From Marinilabiliaceae bacterium ANBcel2 (GTDB taxonomy: Bacteria > Bacteroidota > Bacteroidia > Bacteroidales > Marinilabiliaceae), in contig JARULA010000009.1 in assembly GCA_029688995.1 (NCBI GenBank), positions 1 through 64,000 on the forward strand: a stretch of 64,000 nucleotides of DNA, read 5' to 3'. This document shows positions 37,101 to 45,000 of this stretch, piece by piece. Positions within the stretch are counted from its first letter, which is position 1. The number at the start of each line of letters is the position of its first letter. Under the pieces are notes generated by a model. The model was not told where the DNA came from and did not search any database. It saw only the letters and a list, made by a program, of their open reading frames with translations. The translations under genes and the position numbers were made by a program.

Positions 37101-37181
37101 AATAAAAAGAGTTGCTGAAACCGTTATTGCAAATCCTTTTTTACTAACCGAAGAATCAATTATTTTGTCAATCCACTTCAT
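34116..37181 (-). CDS. CusA/CzcA family heavy-metal RND efflux pump
   Basis: This 1021-residue proton-driven pump has the heavy-metal RND signature near its start (LNIEAYPDPTPPLVEVIVQ, SAEEMERQITVPLETELNGI). The helix-4 motif GIIVDASVIMVENIHRR contains the relay Asp; two periplasmic loops and twelve helices complete the plan. The MVEN element separates this family from drug-type RND pumps. The DPTPP variant is found in a Bacteroidota branch whose metal is not certain (Cu/Ag, Co/Ni, Zn or Cd). It is the last gene of the tolC-adaptor-pump operon, 37 nt after the adaptor. Its 3' end overlaps the PepSY gene by 21 bp, and no terminator is visible between them. Confidence 0.92.
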   Translation of the reverse strand: MKWIDKIIDSSVSKKGFAITVSATLFIIGIWAYTKLNIEAYPDPTPPLVEVIVQKSGWSAEEMERQITVPLETELNGIRGIDVIRSISLFGLSNIKVYFEWGTDYEKARQEVINRLQMADLPDDVSPELSPWSALGEIYRYELVGEGYTTMELKEAQDWIVERQFRQVPGIIDVVGFGGPTKEYHVEIDPNKLIAYNVSISDVMDAIELSNSNVGGNYLNIGEQSYNVRGVGLFSSINDIANVMVDERDGTAIYVHQLGEVKIGQKVPLGKVGKDYNSDVVTGIVNMYRGQNTLPTLEKVQEKVKEINEGGILPDGMKIVPYYDRTELVNVTVNTVQHILLAAILLVGFIMVAFLGNYKAALIVTISIPLSLLVTFLMMVIRGDSANLISMGALNLGIIVDASVIMVENIHRRLSGREVKGYANVKDTILSAAKEVAGPIFFSIAIIIVAFLPLFTMQGVEGRIFGPLAITYGFALAAALFLSLTYSPACAAFFFKGRSSRKDTFIVKWLKAGYNPIINKCVKWPKATLAISSIVLAGTLSTIPFIGGEFMPRLEEGNLWVRATMPNSISFTKSEKLVDEMRELILDNHPEVTTVVSQLGQDDEGTEAIGWFNVDMFVDLKPMNEWRDGLNKEELISEIETTLSQISGVAFSFSQNIQDNVEEAMAGVRGENVVKLFGEDLETLEIKAAEIEETMKGVEGIADLAIYTKLGQPNMLVEIDRERAARYGVLTKDVNKIVQAAVGGEAVTQRLDGDRRFDVVVRTLPEFRTTKEEIKNIPVSTGAGYIPLKEVAKVYTQSGASFIYREGNARYIPIAFSVRGRDLQGTVNEAEASILEQVDLPTGYRMEWAGEFQQLQDAIDRLIVVIPLSIILIVFLLYIHFRNLRDCLLVLASVPFAMIGGVLILIITGTDFSISATVGFICVLGEVVLNGVILVSFINKLRKDGKSLIDAVTEGSKLRLRAVMMIAMAAGIGLFPAAISTGIGSETQQPLAQVVVASMMTAPAATLLVLPTLYLLVYKRK

Positions 37182-37218
37182 GGTTTACGGTATTGAAAGT
37201 TGTTGTTTGTTGCCCTTA

Positions 37219-38334
37219 TTATTGTTTCGCAATAAGTTGATTGTAAACAAGAATATGGCGATTAAATATCACACTCTCTCCTTTATTAACGCCCGATTTT
37301 AGAAAAACGCGGTCATTATTTCTTCTTTTAATTGTAACTGGTCTTATCTGCACATCGCATTTGTCATTAAAGAGCACCACATAATATTTATTTTCATCAA
37401 AAATGAGCGCATCTCCCGGTATATGCACAAAGCTCTCATCTTCGTATGCTTTTACCTTAACATTGGTAAACATCCCCGGCTTTAGTATATAATTGGGGTT
37501 TGGGAGCTCTATAATTGCCTGCATGGTTCTTTTATTGGGATCGATACTATTTGAGAGTCGTGTAATTTTACCGTTGAACATTTTATCCGGAAAAGCAAGC
37601 GTTGTTATTGAAACAGAATCTCCCGACTGAATATTTCCAATATCACTCTCCGGAACATTGGTAACTACCCAAACATCCTGCAGATCTGATATTTTAAATA
37701 CATAACTATCGTTATTTCGTAATGTAGTACCCGGATTTATATTTCTTTCGATTATGAATCCCGATTCGGGAGCTCTTATAGTATAAAAGGGTTGATCATC
37801 TTCAATGCCTAAAACTTTTTGCTCCTCCTTTAATCTTGTTATTTCAGATTTTATTTTCTCCAGTTTGCTTTCAGCTTCGAGGAGATCGCGGCGTGAATAT
37901 ACTCCCGATTCGGTAAGTGATTTAGCCAGACTATAATTTTGTTTTGCTATAGATTTTTCTGCTAAGGCATGTTGCATATCTCTTTTAAATGCAGCGATGT
38001 CCGGACTTTGAATTGTAGCTAGTACCTCCCCTTTTTTTACCTGATCACCTTCTCTTACATGTACATCTGAAATAACTCCTCCTGCATTTGGAAATACTCT
38101 ATATACCCTGTCACTGTTAACTTCAATTTTCCCAGGTAGTTTTAACGATCGTTCAACCCTTCCCATTTTAGCTTCCTCAACCGAAATTCTATCTACCATT
38201 TCATCAGGCAGGCAGTTGCTCTCTAACTCATCACTGCTACTTTGCTTCTGCTCACTTGTTAATTCACATGAGTAGAGTAAAACTGTAAACAAGGTAATTG
38301 TAACAACTCTATTTATTAAATGTAAACTGTTCAT
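37219..38334 (-). CDS. Heavy-metal RND efflux periplasmic adaptor (CusB/CzcB-like)
   Basis: This 371-residue membrane fusion protein has a lipobox (LYSC, Cys23). A short acidic N-terminal stretch with one extra Cys leads into a beta-barrel/lipoyl half (FPNAGGVISDVHVREGDQVKKGEVLATIQSP), a helical hairpin (about 115-170), the second lipoyl half (YTIRAPESGFIIERNINPGTTL) and a membrane-proximal domain ending in a Cys-containing strand (NDKCDVQIRPVTIKRR). This order is typical of CzcB/CusB-type adaptors. It lies between tolC (11-nt gap) and the pump. Two free cysteines could contact metal, but this cannot be judged from sequence. Confidence 0.9.
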   Translation of the reverse strand: MNSLHLINRVVTITLFTVLLYSCELTSEQKQSSSDELESNCLPDEMVDRISVEEAKMGRVERSLKLPGKIEVNSDRVYRVFPNAGGVISDVHVREGDQVKKGEVLATIQSPDIAAFKRDMQHALAEKSIAKQNYSLAKSLTESGVYSRRDLLEAESKLEKIKSEITRLKEEQKVLGIEDDQPFYTIRAPESGFIIERNINPGTTLRNNDSYVFKISDLQDVWVVTNVPESDIGNIQSGDSVSITTLAFPDKMFNGKITRLSNSIDPNKRTMQAIIELPNPNYILKPGMFTNVKVKAYEDESFVHIPGDALIFDENKYYVVLFNDKCDVQIRPVTIKRRNNDRVFLKSGVNKGESVIFNRHILVYNQLIAKQ

Positions 38335-38345
38335 ACTGTTTTGTA

Positions 38346-39632
38346 TTAGAAATTAAACTGAAAAATATCCCGACCCACTTCAAAATTCAACTCTTCAGCT
38401 GCAATTAAAAGTTCTTGCTGTACACTATATTTTCTTATAACACTTTCACGAAATGATTCATAAAAATCTACAAATTCGATCAATCTGATATCTCCGCGTT
38501 TATATTGTATTGTTAATGCCTTAATAATCTCTTCAAACTCTGCTTCATAAAAAAACTCTGTTCTTTTATACAATCTTTTAGCGCGATTTAATTTATTAAG
38601 AGCACTTTCAATTTCAAGTTTTAATTTTTGCTCTTTTTGGTTAAGTATAAGCTGAGACTGCTTAATTCTATGTGATGCAATTCTTACATTTTCTCTGTTT
38701 CTATTCCATAATGGAAGTTCCATACTTAATGTAATTCCAAAATAGTTATCAATAACACCATCAAGTTTATCATAGGCCATCCCAATAGTTAAGTCGGGCC
38801 ATTGATTTGCCTCTTCAAGTTTTAGCTCTCTCTCAGCACTATTAACATTAATAACAGATGATCTAATATCTCCACGCGACTCAAGAGCGGTTTGGTAAAA
38901 GTTATTTAAATTTAAGTATTGCGGTTTTTCAGTATATTGCCAGGGATCTTCGGGGAGTTTGGGAACCGGTGTTTTATCCTCTAATTGCAGCAACACTTTT
39001 AATGATTGTTGCGACTCCATCTTTTTTTTAAGAACAACACTGTACTCTTTTTCCAGCTCCAGGAGAAGAGATCTAAAGCGAACTATTTCTAAACGTCGAA
39101 TGTTGCCTTCTTTGTACTGACTTTCGAACCCTTCAAGAATCTTCTCCAAAGCATCAATCTGTTTTTGGTATAACCCTTTAATTCGGTTAAGGTAAGCAAG
39201 CGTTACATACTCCTCCCTTAAAGTTTTTGTCAAGGTTCGGATAAGTTTATTTAACTGTGCCTCACTTTTTAATCTGTCCAGCTCCCTAAGTTTAATATTA
39301 TGCCCTCGCTTTCCGGCTGTGCTAAACAGCTGTTCAATTTCAAAAGCAGTATTGTCACTTCCGGTAAACCCTACCGGTCCGCTCTCATCTCTATTAATAA
39401 TTTGATGCTCCACTTCAAACTCCGGATTATTCCAACGTTTGGCCTCCCTTATTTTCAACTCCTTTATGTCCATTTCGAGCTTTTCTGCCATTAAAACAAT
39501 GTTTTTTTCGAGAAAACGCTCTTCAGCTTCTTTTAAACTTAGTGAAAGGTTGTTGCCGCCATTAACTGAAATAGAGATCAAAAAAATGATTAATAATAGT
39601 GTGCAATAATATTTTAATCCAACTACATTCAT
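38346..39632 (-). CDS. TolC family outer-membrane protein of the heavy-metal efflux operon
   Basis: This 428-residue CzcC/CusC-like outer-membrane factor has a signal peptide (about 1-24). Its first OEP half starts LSLKEAEERFLEKNIVLMAEK. A long helical hairpin and the second half (LNRAKRLYKRTEFFYEAEFEEIIKALTIQYKRGDIRLIEFVDFYES) carry the conserved Y-x-x-G-x-x-x-x-x-x-F motif typical of metal-type members. It heads the operon. Upstream is a pair of 10-bp direct repeats in an 11-bp register overlapping the -33 position, which looks like the site for the response regulator encoded nearby. Confidence 0.9.
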   Translation of the reverse strand: MNVVGLKYYCTLLLIIFLISISVNGGNNLSLSLKEAEERFLEKNIVLMAEKLEMDIKELKIREAKRWNNPEFEVEHQIINRDESGPVGFTGSDNTAFEIEQLFSTAGKRGHNIKLRELDRLKSEAQLNKLIRTLTKTLREEYVTLAYLNRIKGLYQKQIDALEKILEGFESQYKEGNIRRLEIVRFRSLLLELEKEYSVVLKKKMESQQSLKVLLQLEDKTPVPKLPEDPWQYTEKPQYLNLNNFYQTALESRGDIRSSVINVNSAERELKLEEANQWPDLTIGMAYDKLDGVIDNYFGITLSMELPLWNRNRENVRIASHRIKQSQLILNQKEQKLKLEIESALNKLNRAKRLYKRTEFFYEAEFEEIIKALTIQYKRGDIRLIEFVDFYESFRESVIRKYSVQQELLIAAEELNFEVGRDIFQFNF

Positions 39633-39719
39633 TCCTGTATAATTAAGTTACGTTACTGTTTAGGAGCAACTTGCATAAAAAAAATATTTTTAAGCAATTA
39701 GAGTCCCAAAAATCGACCG

Positions 39720-39756
39720 CAAATATGATTTTTAGCACCTTAAAATCACCTTAAAA
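39720..39756 (-). promoter_or_regulatory. Promoter with tandem direct-repeat operator upstream of tolC
   Basis: On the plus strand CACCTTAAAA occurs at 39736-39745 and again at 39747-39756. The 11-bp period puts both copies on one face of the helix, the usual binding mode of OmpR-family regulators. A -7-like element (CATATTTG on the minus strand, one mismatch) lies at 39720-39727, so the repeats cover the -33 region as in activated promoters. A degenerate third copy is near 39768-39777. Confidence 0.6.
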
Positions 39757-39766
39757 AGGATTAAAT

Positions 39767-41137
39767 TTATCTTAAAGGGTAAGTTAACTCGAAAATATTA
39801 AGATTCTCTTTAGGATTAGAGTAGGTGATAGTAGCATCACACAGAGCCACAATTTTTTTAGTAAGTACCAGTCCGAGCCCAAACCCAGCCCTGTTTTCAC
39901 TGTTTTTACCTCTAAAAAAGTGGTTAAATAAAAGTTTCTCTTCTTTGCCCGATATTGGTTTGCCCACATTTATAACACTCACTTTGGTAGCTTTATAATT
40001 TGCACAGTTAATTTTAATTTGAGCTTTTAACTGATCGCTGTAGGTAGCGCAATTACATAACAGGTTTTGAAATACCTGCCTTATAAGCATTGGGTTTGCA
40101 TGAATAATTAATCGATTCTCATCAAACGATTCGGGTTCATAATATACTTCAAAACTAAAATCGGGGTAGATAATATTCAATTCATCTATAACATCAAAAA
40201 TTATCTCATCTATTCTGCAATTCTCCTTTTGCACTATCTGTCCGGTCTCAATTTTTGATATTTCTAACAATATATTAATTATATTACCTAATGATTTTAC
40301 TTTAACAGTCTGATTTTGAATAGCAGGCTTAATATCCTCAACATTATTATATTGTTCAATTTTCTCCAGTTCCGAAACAATCACTGCAATAGGAGTTTTT
40401 AATTGATGAGAAATATGGTGTATTGTATGCTTTTGAAAATCGAAAGCATCATTGGCACGGTTCAGCAGCTCTTTAAACCTTTTGGTTAACTGCTCTATTT
40501 CATAAGTTGATGTTTCTATAGCCAGCTCTTTATCCGTTTTAGATCCCAGTTTAAAACTTTTTAGCTTATTGGTGAGAATGGTAAGAGGTTTTGATATTTT
40601 TGTTGTAAGAAAATGTGCAACAAATATTACTATAGCAGCAATAAAGAGAAAAATACCAATTAAAACATTTCCCAGGTAAAAAAGTTTTGTAAATCCAAAA
40701 TCATCATACGCTTTACTTATAGCATAAAAGCTTTTATTATCCTTTATAATATGAGTTCCTATAACATTATATTTACCCTCTTTTCTTTTTATCCACTCAT
40801 TGTCTTGTGAGAGAAGAGGCAATATCTCATCAATATCGGGATCAGGAATATCCTCTTTACTTCTATAAATTAATTGTTTGTTTTCATCAAAAATTAAAAG
40901 CTTTTCATCATAAAAATCATAAACTGTAAGCACATCCATTGTTTCTTGTATATTTTCACCATCCTGAACCACCTCTGTAAGAAGCTTTAAAGTTGTTTGG
41001 ATACGCTTATTTTGTTGTTGTAAAAACTCTTCGGCTCTATAGTTAGAAAACAAAATATAGATGATTGTAAACGAAATTGCCGTAAGCAAAATCATAGTAG
41101 TTGAGAAGTAGATGAGTATTTTGTTTCTAATCTTCAT
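39767..41137 (-). CDS. Sensor histidine kinase of the heavy-metal efflux locus
   Basis: This 456-residue membrane kinase has TM helices at about 7-30 and 150-175, flanking a periplasmic sensor of about 120 residues. A HAMP-like linker leads to HisKA (FQKHTIHHISHQLKTPIAVI), the N-box region NLLCNCATYSDQ and G-box GFGLGLVLTKKI. The canonical ENA of the N-box is changed (CNCATY), but the Asn is kept. The periplasmic loop has few His or Met residues, so a metal ligand set is not obvious. It follows the regulator gene by 23 nt and precedes tolC, a CusRS/CzcRS-like layout. The role is sensing the metal, or the damage it causes, and activating the pump operon. Confidence 0.88.
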   Translation of the reverse strand: MKIRNKILIYFSTTMILLTAISFTIIYILFSNYRAEEFLQQQNKRIQTTLKLLTEVVQDGENIQETMDVLTVYDFYDEKLLIFDENKQLIYRSKEDIPDPDIDEILPLLSQDNEWIKRKEGKYNVIGTHIIKDNKSFYAISKAYDDFGFTKLFYLGNVLIGIFLFIAAIVIFVAHFLTTKISKPLTILTNKLKSFKLGSKTDKELAIETSTYEIEQLTKRFKELLNRANDAFDFQKHTIHHISHQLKTPIAVIVSELEKIEQYNNVEDIKPAIQNQTVKVKSLGNIINILLEISKIETGQIVQKENCRIDEIIFDVIDELNIIYPDFSFEVYYEPESFDENRLIIHANPMLIRQVFQNLLCNCATYSDQLKAQIKINCANYKATKVSVINVGKPISGKEEKLLFNHFFRGKNSENRAGFGLGLVLTKKIVALCDATITYSNPKENLNIFELTYPLR

Positions 41138-41160
41138 TTTACAGTAAAGAAGTTATTTTG

Positions 41161-41844
41161 TTATAAGTCAAGATAGTAACCGTATCCTACCTTAGTTTTA
41201 ATACTGTTTTTGTCAAAAGGTTTATCAATTTTTTTTCTTAAAAAATTAACATAAACCTCAATTGTATTCGTATTGGCTCCAAATGATTTCCCCCAAATCT
41301 CTTCTATTAGTTCATCTTTTGAAACAATTTCGCCTCTATTTTTTATTAAGCGCATTAAAATTTGATATTCACGCGGGGTGAGCGATATCTCTTTTCCTTG
41401 TCTTAAAACCTTTCTTTGTGAGTCATTCACCGTAATATCCCCGGCTATCAAACTATTGTTACCACTATTTTTATCCCCGCTATGCATAAATCTTTTAATT
41501 AAAGAGTTTATGCGTATTATCAGTTCTCTCATATAAAAAGGTTTTGTAAGGTAATCATCGGCACCACAATCAAAACCCTTAACCTTATCTTCTAATTCAC
41601 TAAAGGCAGTAAGCATTATTATTGGGGTAGCACTATTATACTCTCTAAAACTTTTGCACAAATCAAAACCGTTTTTCCCGGGCATATTAATATCCATAAC
41701 AATGCAATCGAATCGATCTTTTTTCAAAATTCTTTCGGCCAATAAACCGTCATAAACAACCTCAGCATTCATCTTTTCAGCCTTTAATGCCTCTTTTATG
41801 TTTTTACTTAATGTTGGGTCATCTTCTATTATTAAAATTTTCAT
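41161..41844 (-). CDS. OmpR-family response regulator of the heavy-metal efflux locus
   Basis: This 227-residue regulator has a receiver domain (about 1-115) with the acidic pair EDD at 7-9, the phosphorylation Asp in VMDINMPGKNG (about residue 51), a conserved Thr (MLTAF) and Lys (LTKPF). A winged-helix DNA-binding domain follows (about 130-225), including LTPREYQILMRLIKNRG and TIEVYVNFLRKKID. It is transcribed first, then its kinase. The neighbouring tolC-adaptor-pump operon has a direct-repeat site suited to a dimer of this family. A single-operon layout with read-through from the kinase gene is also possible, since only 134 nt separate kinase and tolC. Confidence 0.92.
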   Translation of the reverse strand: MKILIIEDDPTLSKNIKEALKAEKMNAEVVYDGLLAERILKKDRFDCIVMDINMPGKNGFDLCKSFREYNSATPIIMLTAFSELEDKVKGFDCGADDYLTKPFYMRELIIRINSLIKRFMHSGDKNSGNNSLIAGDITVNDSQRKVLRQGKEISLTPREYQILMRLIKNRGEIVSKDELIEEIWGKSFGANTNTIEVYVNFLRKKIDKPFDKNSIKTKVGYGYYLDL

Positions 41845-41989
41845 TTGGATACTATATCTTTTAATTATATAACATCAAAAATAGTAACAAATCAATAATC
41901 ACACCAATTGTTATAAATATACGAGACAAATATCCAAATTGAATTTCTTGTAATAAGAATTACTTAGTTTATATATTATCATTTTTATT

Positions 41990-41997
41990 TATCTTTA
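41990..41997 (+). promoter_or_regulatory. Weak -7-like element before the ankyrin gene
   Basis: TATCTTTA differs from TAnnTTTG at one base and lies 51 nt before the ATG, with TTT at the -33 position. It is the best candidate in this spacer, but weak. Confidence 0.3.
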
Positions 41998-42048
41998 CAA
42001 TCGTTTACCATTTTAACCAAATTGAACTAACCCTTTATCTAACCCAAA

Positions 42049-45000
42049 ATGAAGCACAAAGTTATTTTTGTATTACTATCTTTATTATTCTCTATCCAAT
42101 GTTTAACATCGCAAAATAGCATTAAAGCACTCTATTACGATTATGTTCAGATGGGGCTTTTGCCCGCACTCAATGATAAAGAGTGGACACCCGAAAAAAG
42201 CGATAAAACCTTTACTGCATTTGTTGAGTTTATTGGCCAGGGGCAAATTAAGAATCAATTACATTACGATTTGTTTATCTGGCTCTATAATAAAGGAGTA
42301 TCTCATGAGGCTGCAATGATTACTGTTTATCAAGAGCTGCCACATCTTTTCTATATCTTATTAAATGAGGGATTTGAACCCCCTTCAAAATTTTTATTGC
42401 CTAATGGAGAAGAGAAGTTATTGATAAATCATTTTGAGAGAGATTTAGGAAGAACTTACTATGTTTTAAATAAGTTACTTAACTTAGGTTATAAGGCCGA
42501 TACACAAACACTTGATGTGTGGCAGCGACATGATATGGTAATTGGAGAGATCTTAAACCATCCCACAAACAAAGAATTTGTCGAAAACAACATTTACAAC
42601 ATAGCTCAATTTTTAAGTCAAAAGAATCTTCTTTTTACCCTTTGGGACCATCCTTTAATTAATGATTATAATAGAGCTGTTAACTCTCTTATACTTGATA
42701 TAAAAAGCGGCTGTGATAATAGTATTGAAAAAAATCTGCAAACTGTTTTTGAATTTTTAGATCTGTTTATTGCAAATAACCCTAAATCGAATCCTGCAGA
42801 AATAGATTATCCTCAATACATTACTGAAACTATTAAAGAGCTTTCAAAATATGCAATCCATTATGATTGTGCCATGTTTTTTCGCCTTTTTAAAGAGGAG
42901 TATTCTCACCTTATTGATTATCAGTGGCTTTTATTGCGAGGCGGCTGTGATATAACAGAGATGATATTAAATGAGAAGCCTTATGTAATTGACAAAGTTC
43001 TGCAGCAGGAGGAAATTTTCACAACCAACAACAGATTGGTTTTAGAGCTTTTTAAACGGGATCCTTATTATAACAGTGAAAAACTTATTTTTAATGAAGT
43101 CTTTACTTTTAAAGGGTTTAGTAAAGAGATGGTTCAAGAGTATTATAAACTCTCATTAAAGAACCTTAACCAATTAATGGAGGATACGACCACAGAAAGT
43201 ATTCACAATGAGTATCTATTATTATATAATATTATTGAGGCAATAATTAATGATGATGTAGCATATATAAGTGATAAGCTGGAAACTTTAGAGTCGGAAG
43301 TTTTAAAAGATATCTCTATCCAATGGGCATTAAAAGGGGGTAGCTCAAACATGATACATCATTTGTTTGAAAAATTTAATATATCTGATTTAGTTGAAGA
43401 GGATTACTTGTTAATTCTTTCACATAATCCCAATGTCATTGATTATTATCAGCTGCTCGATAACACAGATCTCACTTTATATAAGTTGTTGCTCACCGCA
43501 ATTGCTCTTTCAAATGGTGATAAGGAGTTAATTGACTTTTTGATTAGTAAAGGTTTTGATTTTTCTTCGATAACTAACAAGATGATTACTTTACAAAACC
43601 TTCCCAATGAGCAAATAATAAGAAAATCAATAGAGGCCGGGATGTCTCTTTCTCAATTTGTTATCTCCGCAGAGTATGCCATGCCCTATCGGCTATCTCC
43701 CTCAGAAAAATTAGAACTGCATCAAAGCAGCTTATATAATCAGACTCCACTTATTTATTATATTATTACACACTATCCAGATAATATTGCTATAGAGCTT
43801 TTAGATTTTTGGATTGAAGAAAAAAATAAGCATGACCATCAAATTATTGCCACACATGAAGAGCTTTTAAACCTTGCAATAAAAGCAAACCGCAAAAATA
43901 TTGTTGAACATCTTATAAATAATAAGACCTTTAATAATAGTTGTGAAGTTGATTATAGCAATCTTCTTGATATTGCTGTAAGGAATAGCTCTGTTGATGT
44001 TTTAGAGCCTATATTATCTGTTGTAGATACAGATGATATTCATTCGGTTATAAAGAAAATGTATAATAAAAATAATCTTTATAACCATATAACTTATGCC
44101 ACTCAATCATTTTTGATGGAAAACATTAAATGTTTAAATAGTTTAATCAACACTCTTTTTACTTACGATTTTTATTCACGACACAATCTTACTACTTATC
44201 TGAAAGCTCTTGTGCAGGAGCATGAATCTGATATTAAGTTTTACATGTTAGTAAACGACAATTTCTCTCTTTTACGTGACGCCATTTTAAACAGCAATGA
44301 AGAGTTTGCCTCATTTATTGTTCATGAAAAGCCTCAGTTTCGTCTCCTTGATAGTGATTTTTTGTTTAACGATCTTCGCAGAACTATTGATTTGCAATGG
44401 TTTTGGCTTGCAGAGATCTTAATTCTCGATTATCCCTCTGTTTTAAATCAAAAGGTTGATGGCTATACACTTCTTGACTATGCGATTGACCTGGGATGTG
44501 ATGAGTCGATAAACCTACTTATAGAGATGGGTGCCCATCGAAATATTCCGGATGACGATACCCGTTTAACCGATTTAATGACCGAAGCTGTTATGGATGA
44601 TGATTACCTACAAGTAATAGAGCTGTATAATAAAGGTGCTTCTATTGATGAAGAATTAATATATCGATCGTGGGGCGAAGAATATACCGAGTCGTACATA
44701 AATTATGCATCGCGTCAGGGATTAGAGGTTATGGCATTTCATCTTTTAATGAGAGGTGTGAATCCCAACTGCAGACAAAATAGTCAGGGTCTTAACCCAC
44801 TATCATTAGCACTACTCAATGATAATTTTGAAACTGCACGTATTCTTATTCAGTTTGGAGCAGATATTGGCTTTATTCCCGGTAAAAAAGCTCAGCAATA
44901 TTTTAGAGGAATTGAACCCGGAATGTCAATTAAAGAGTGGGCTATTGATTTCCAAAGGATGGGGGCTACACTTTTCCCTTGTGATGGAGTTACAGAGAAT

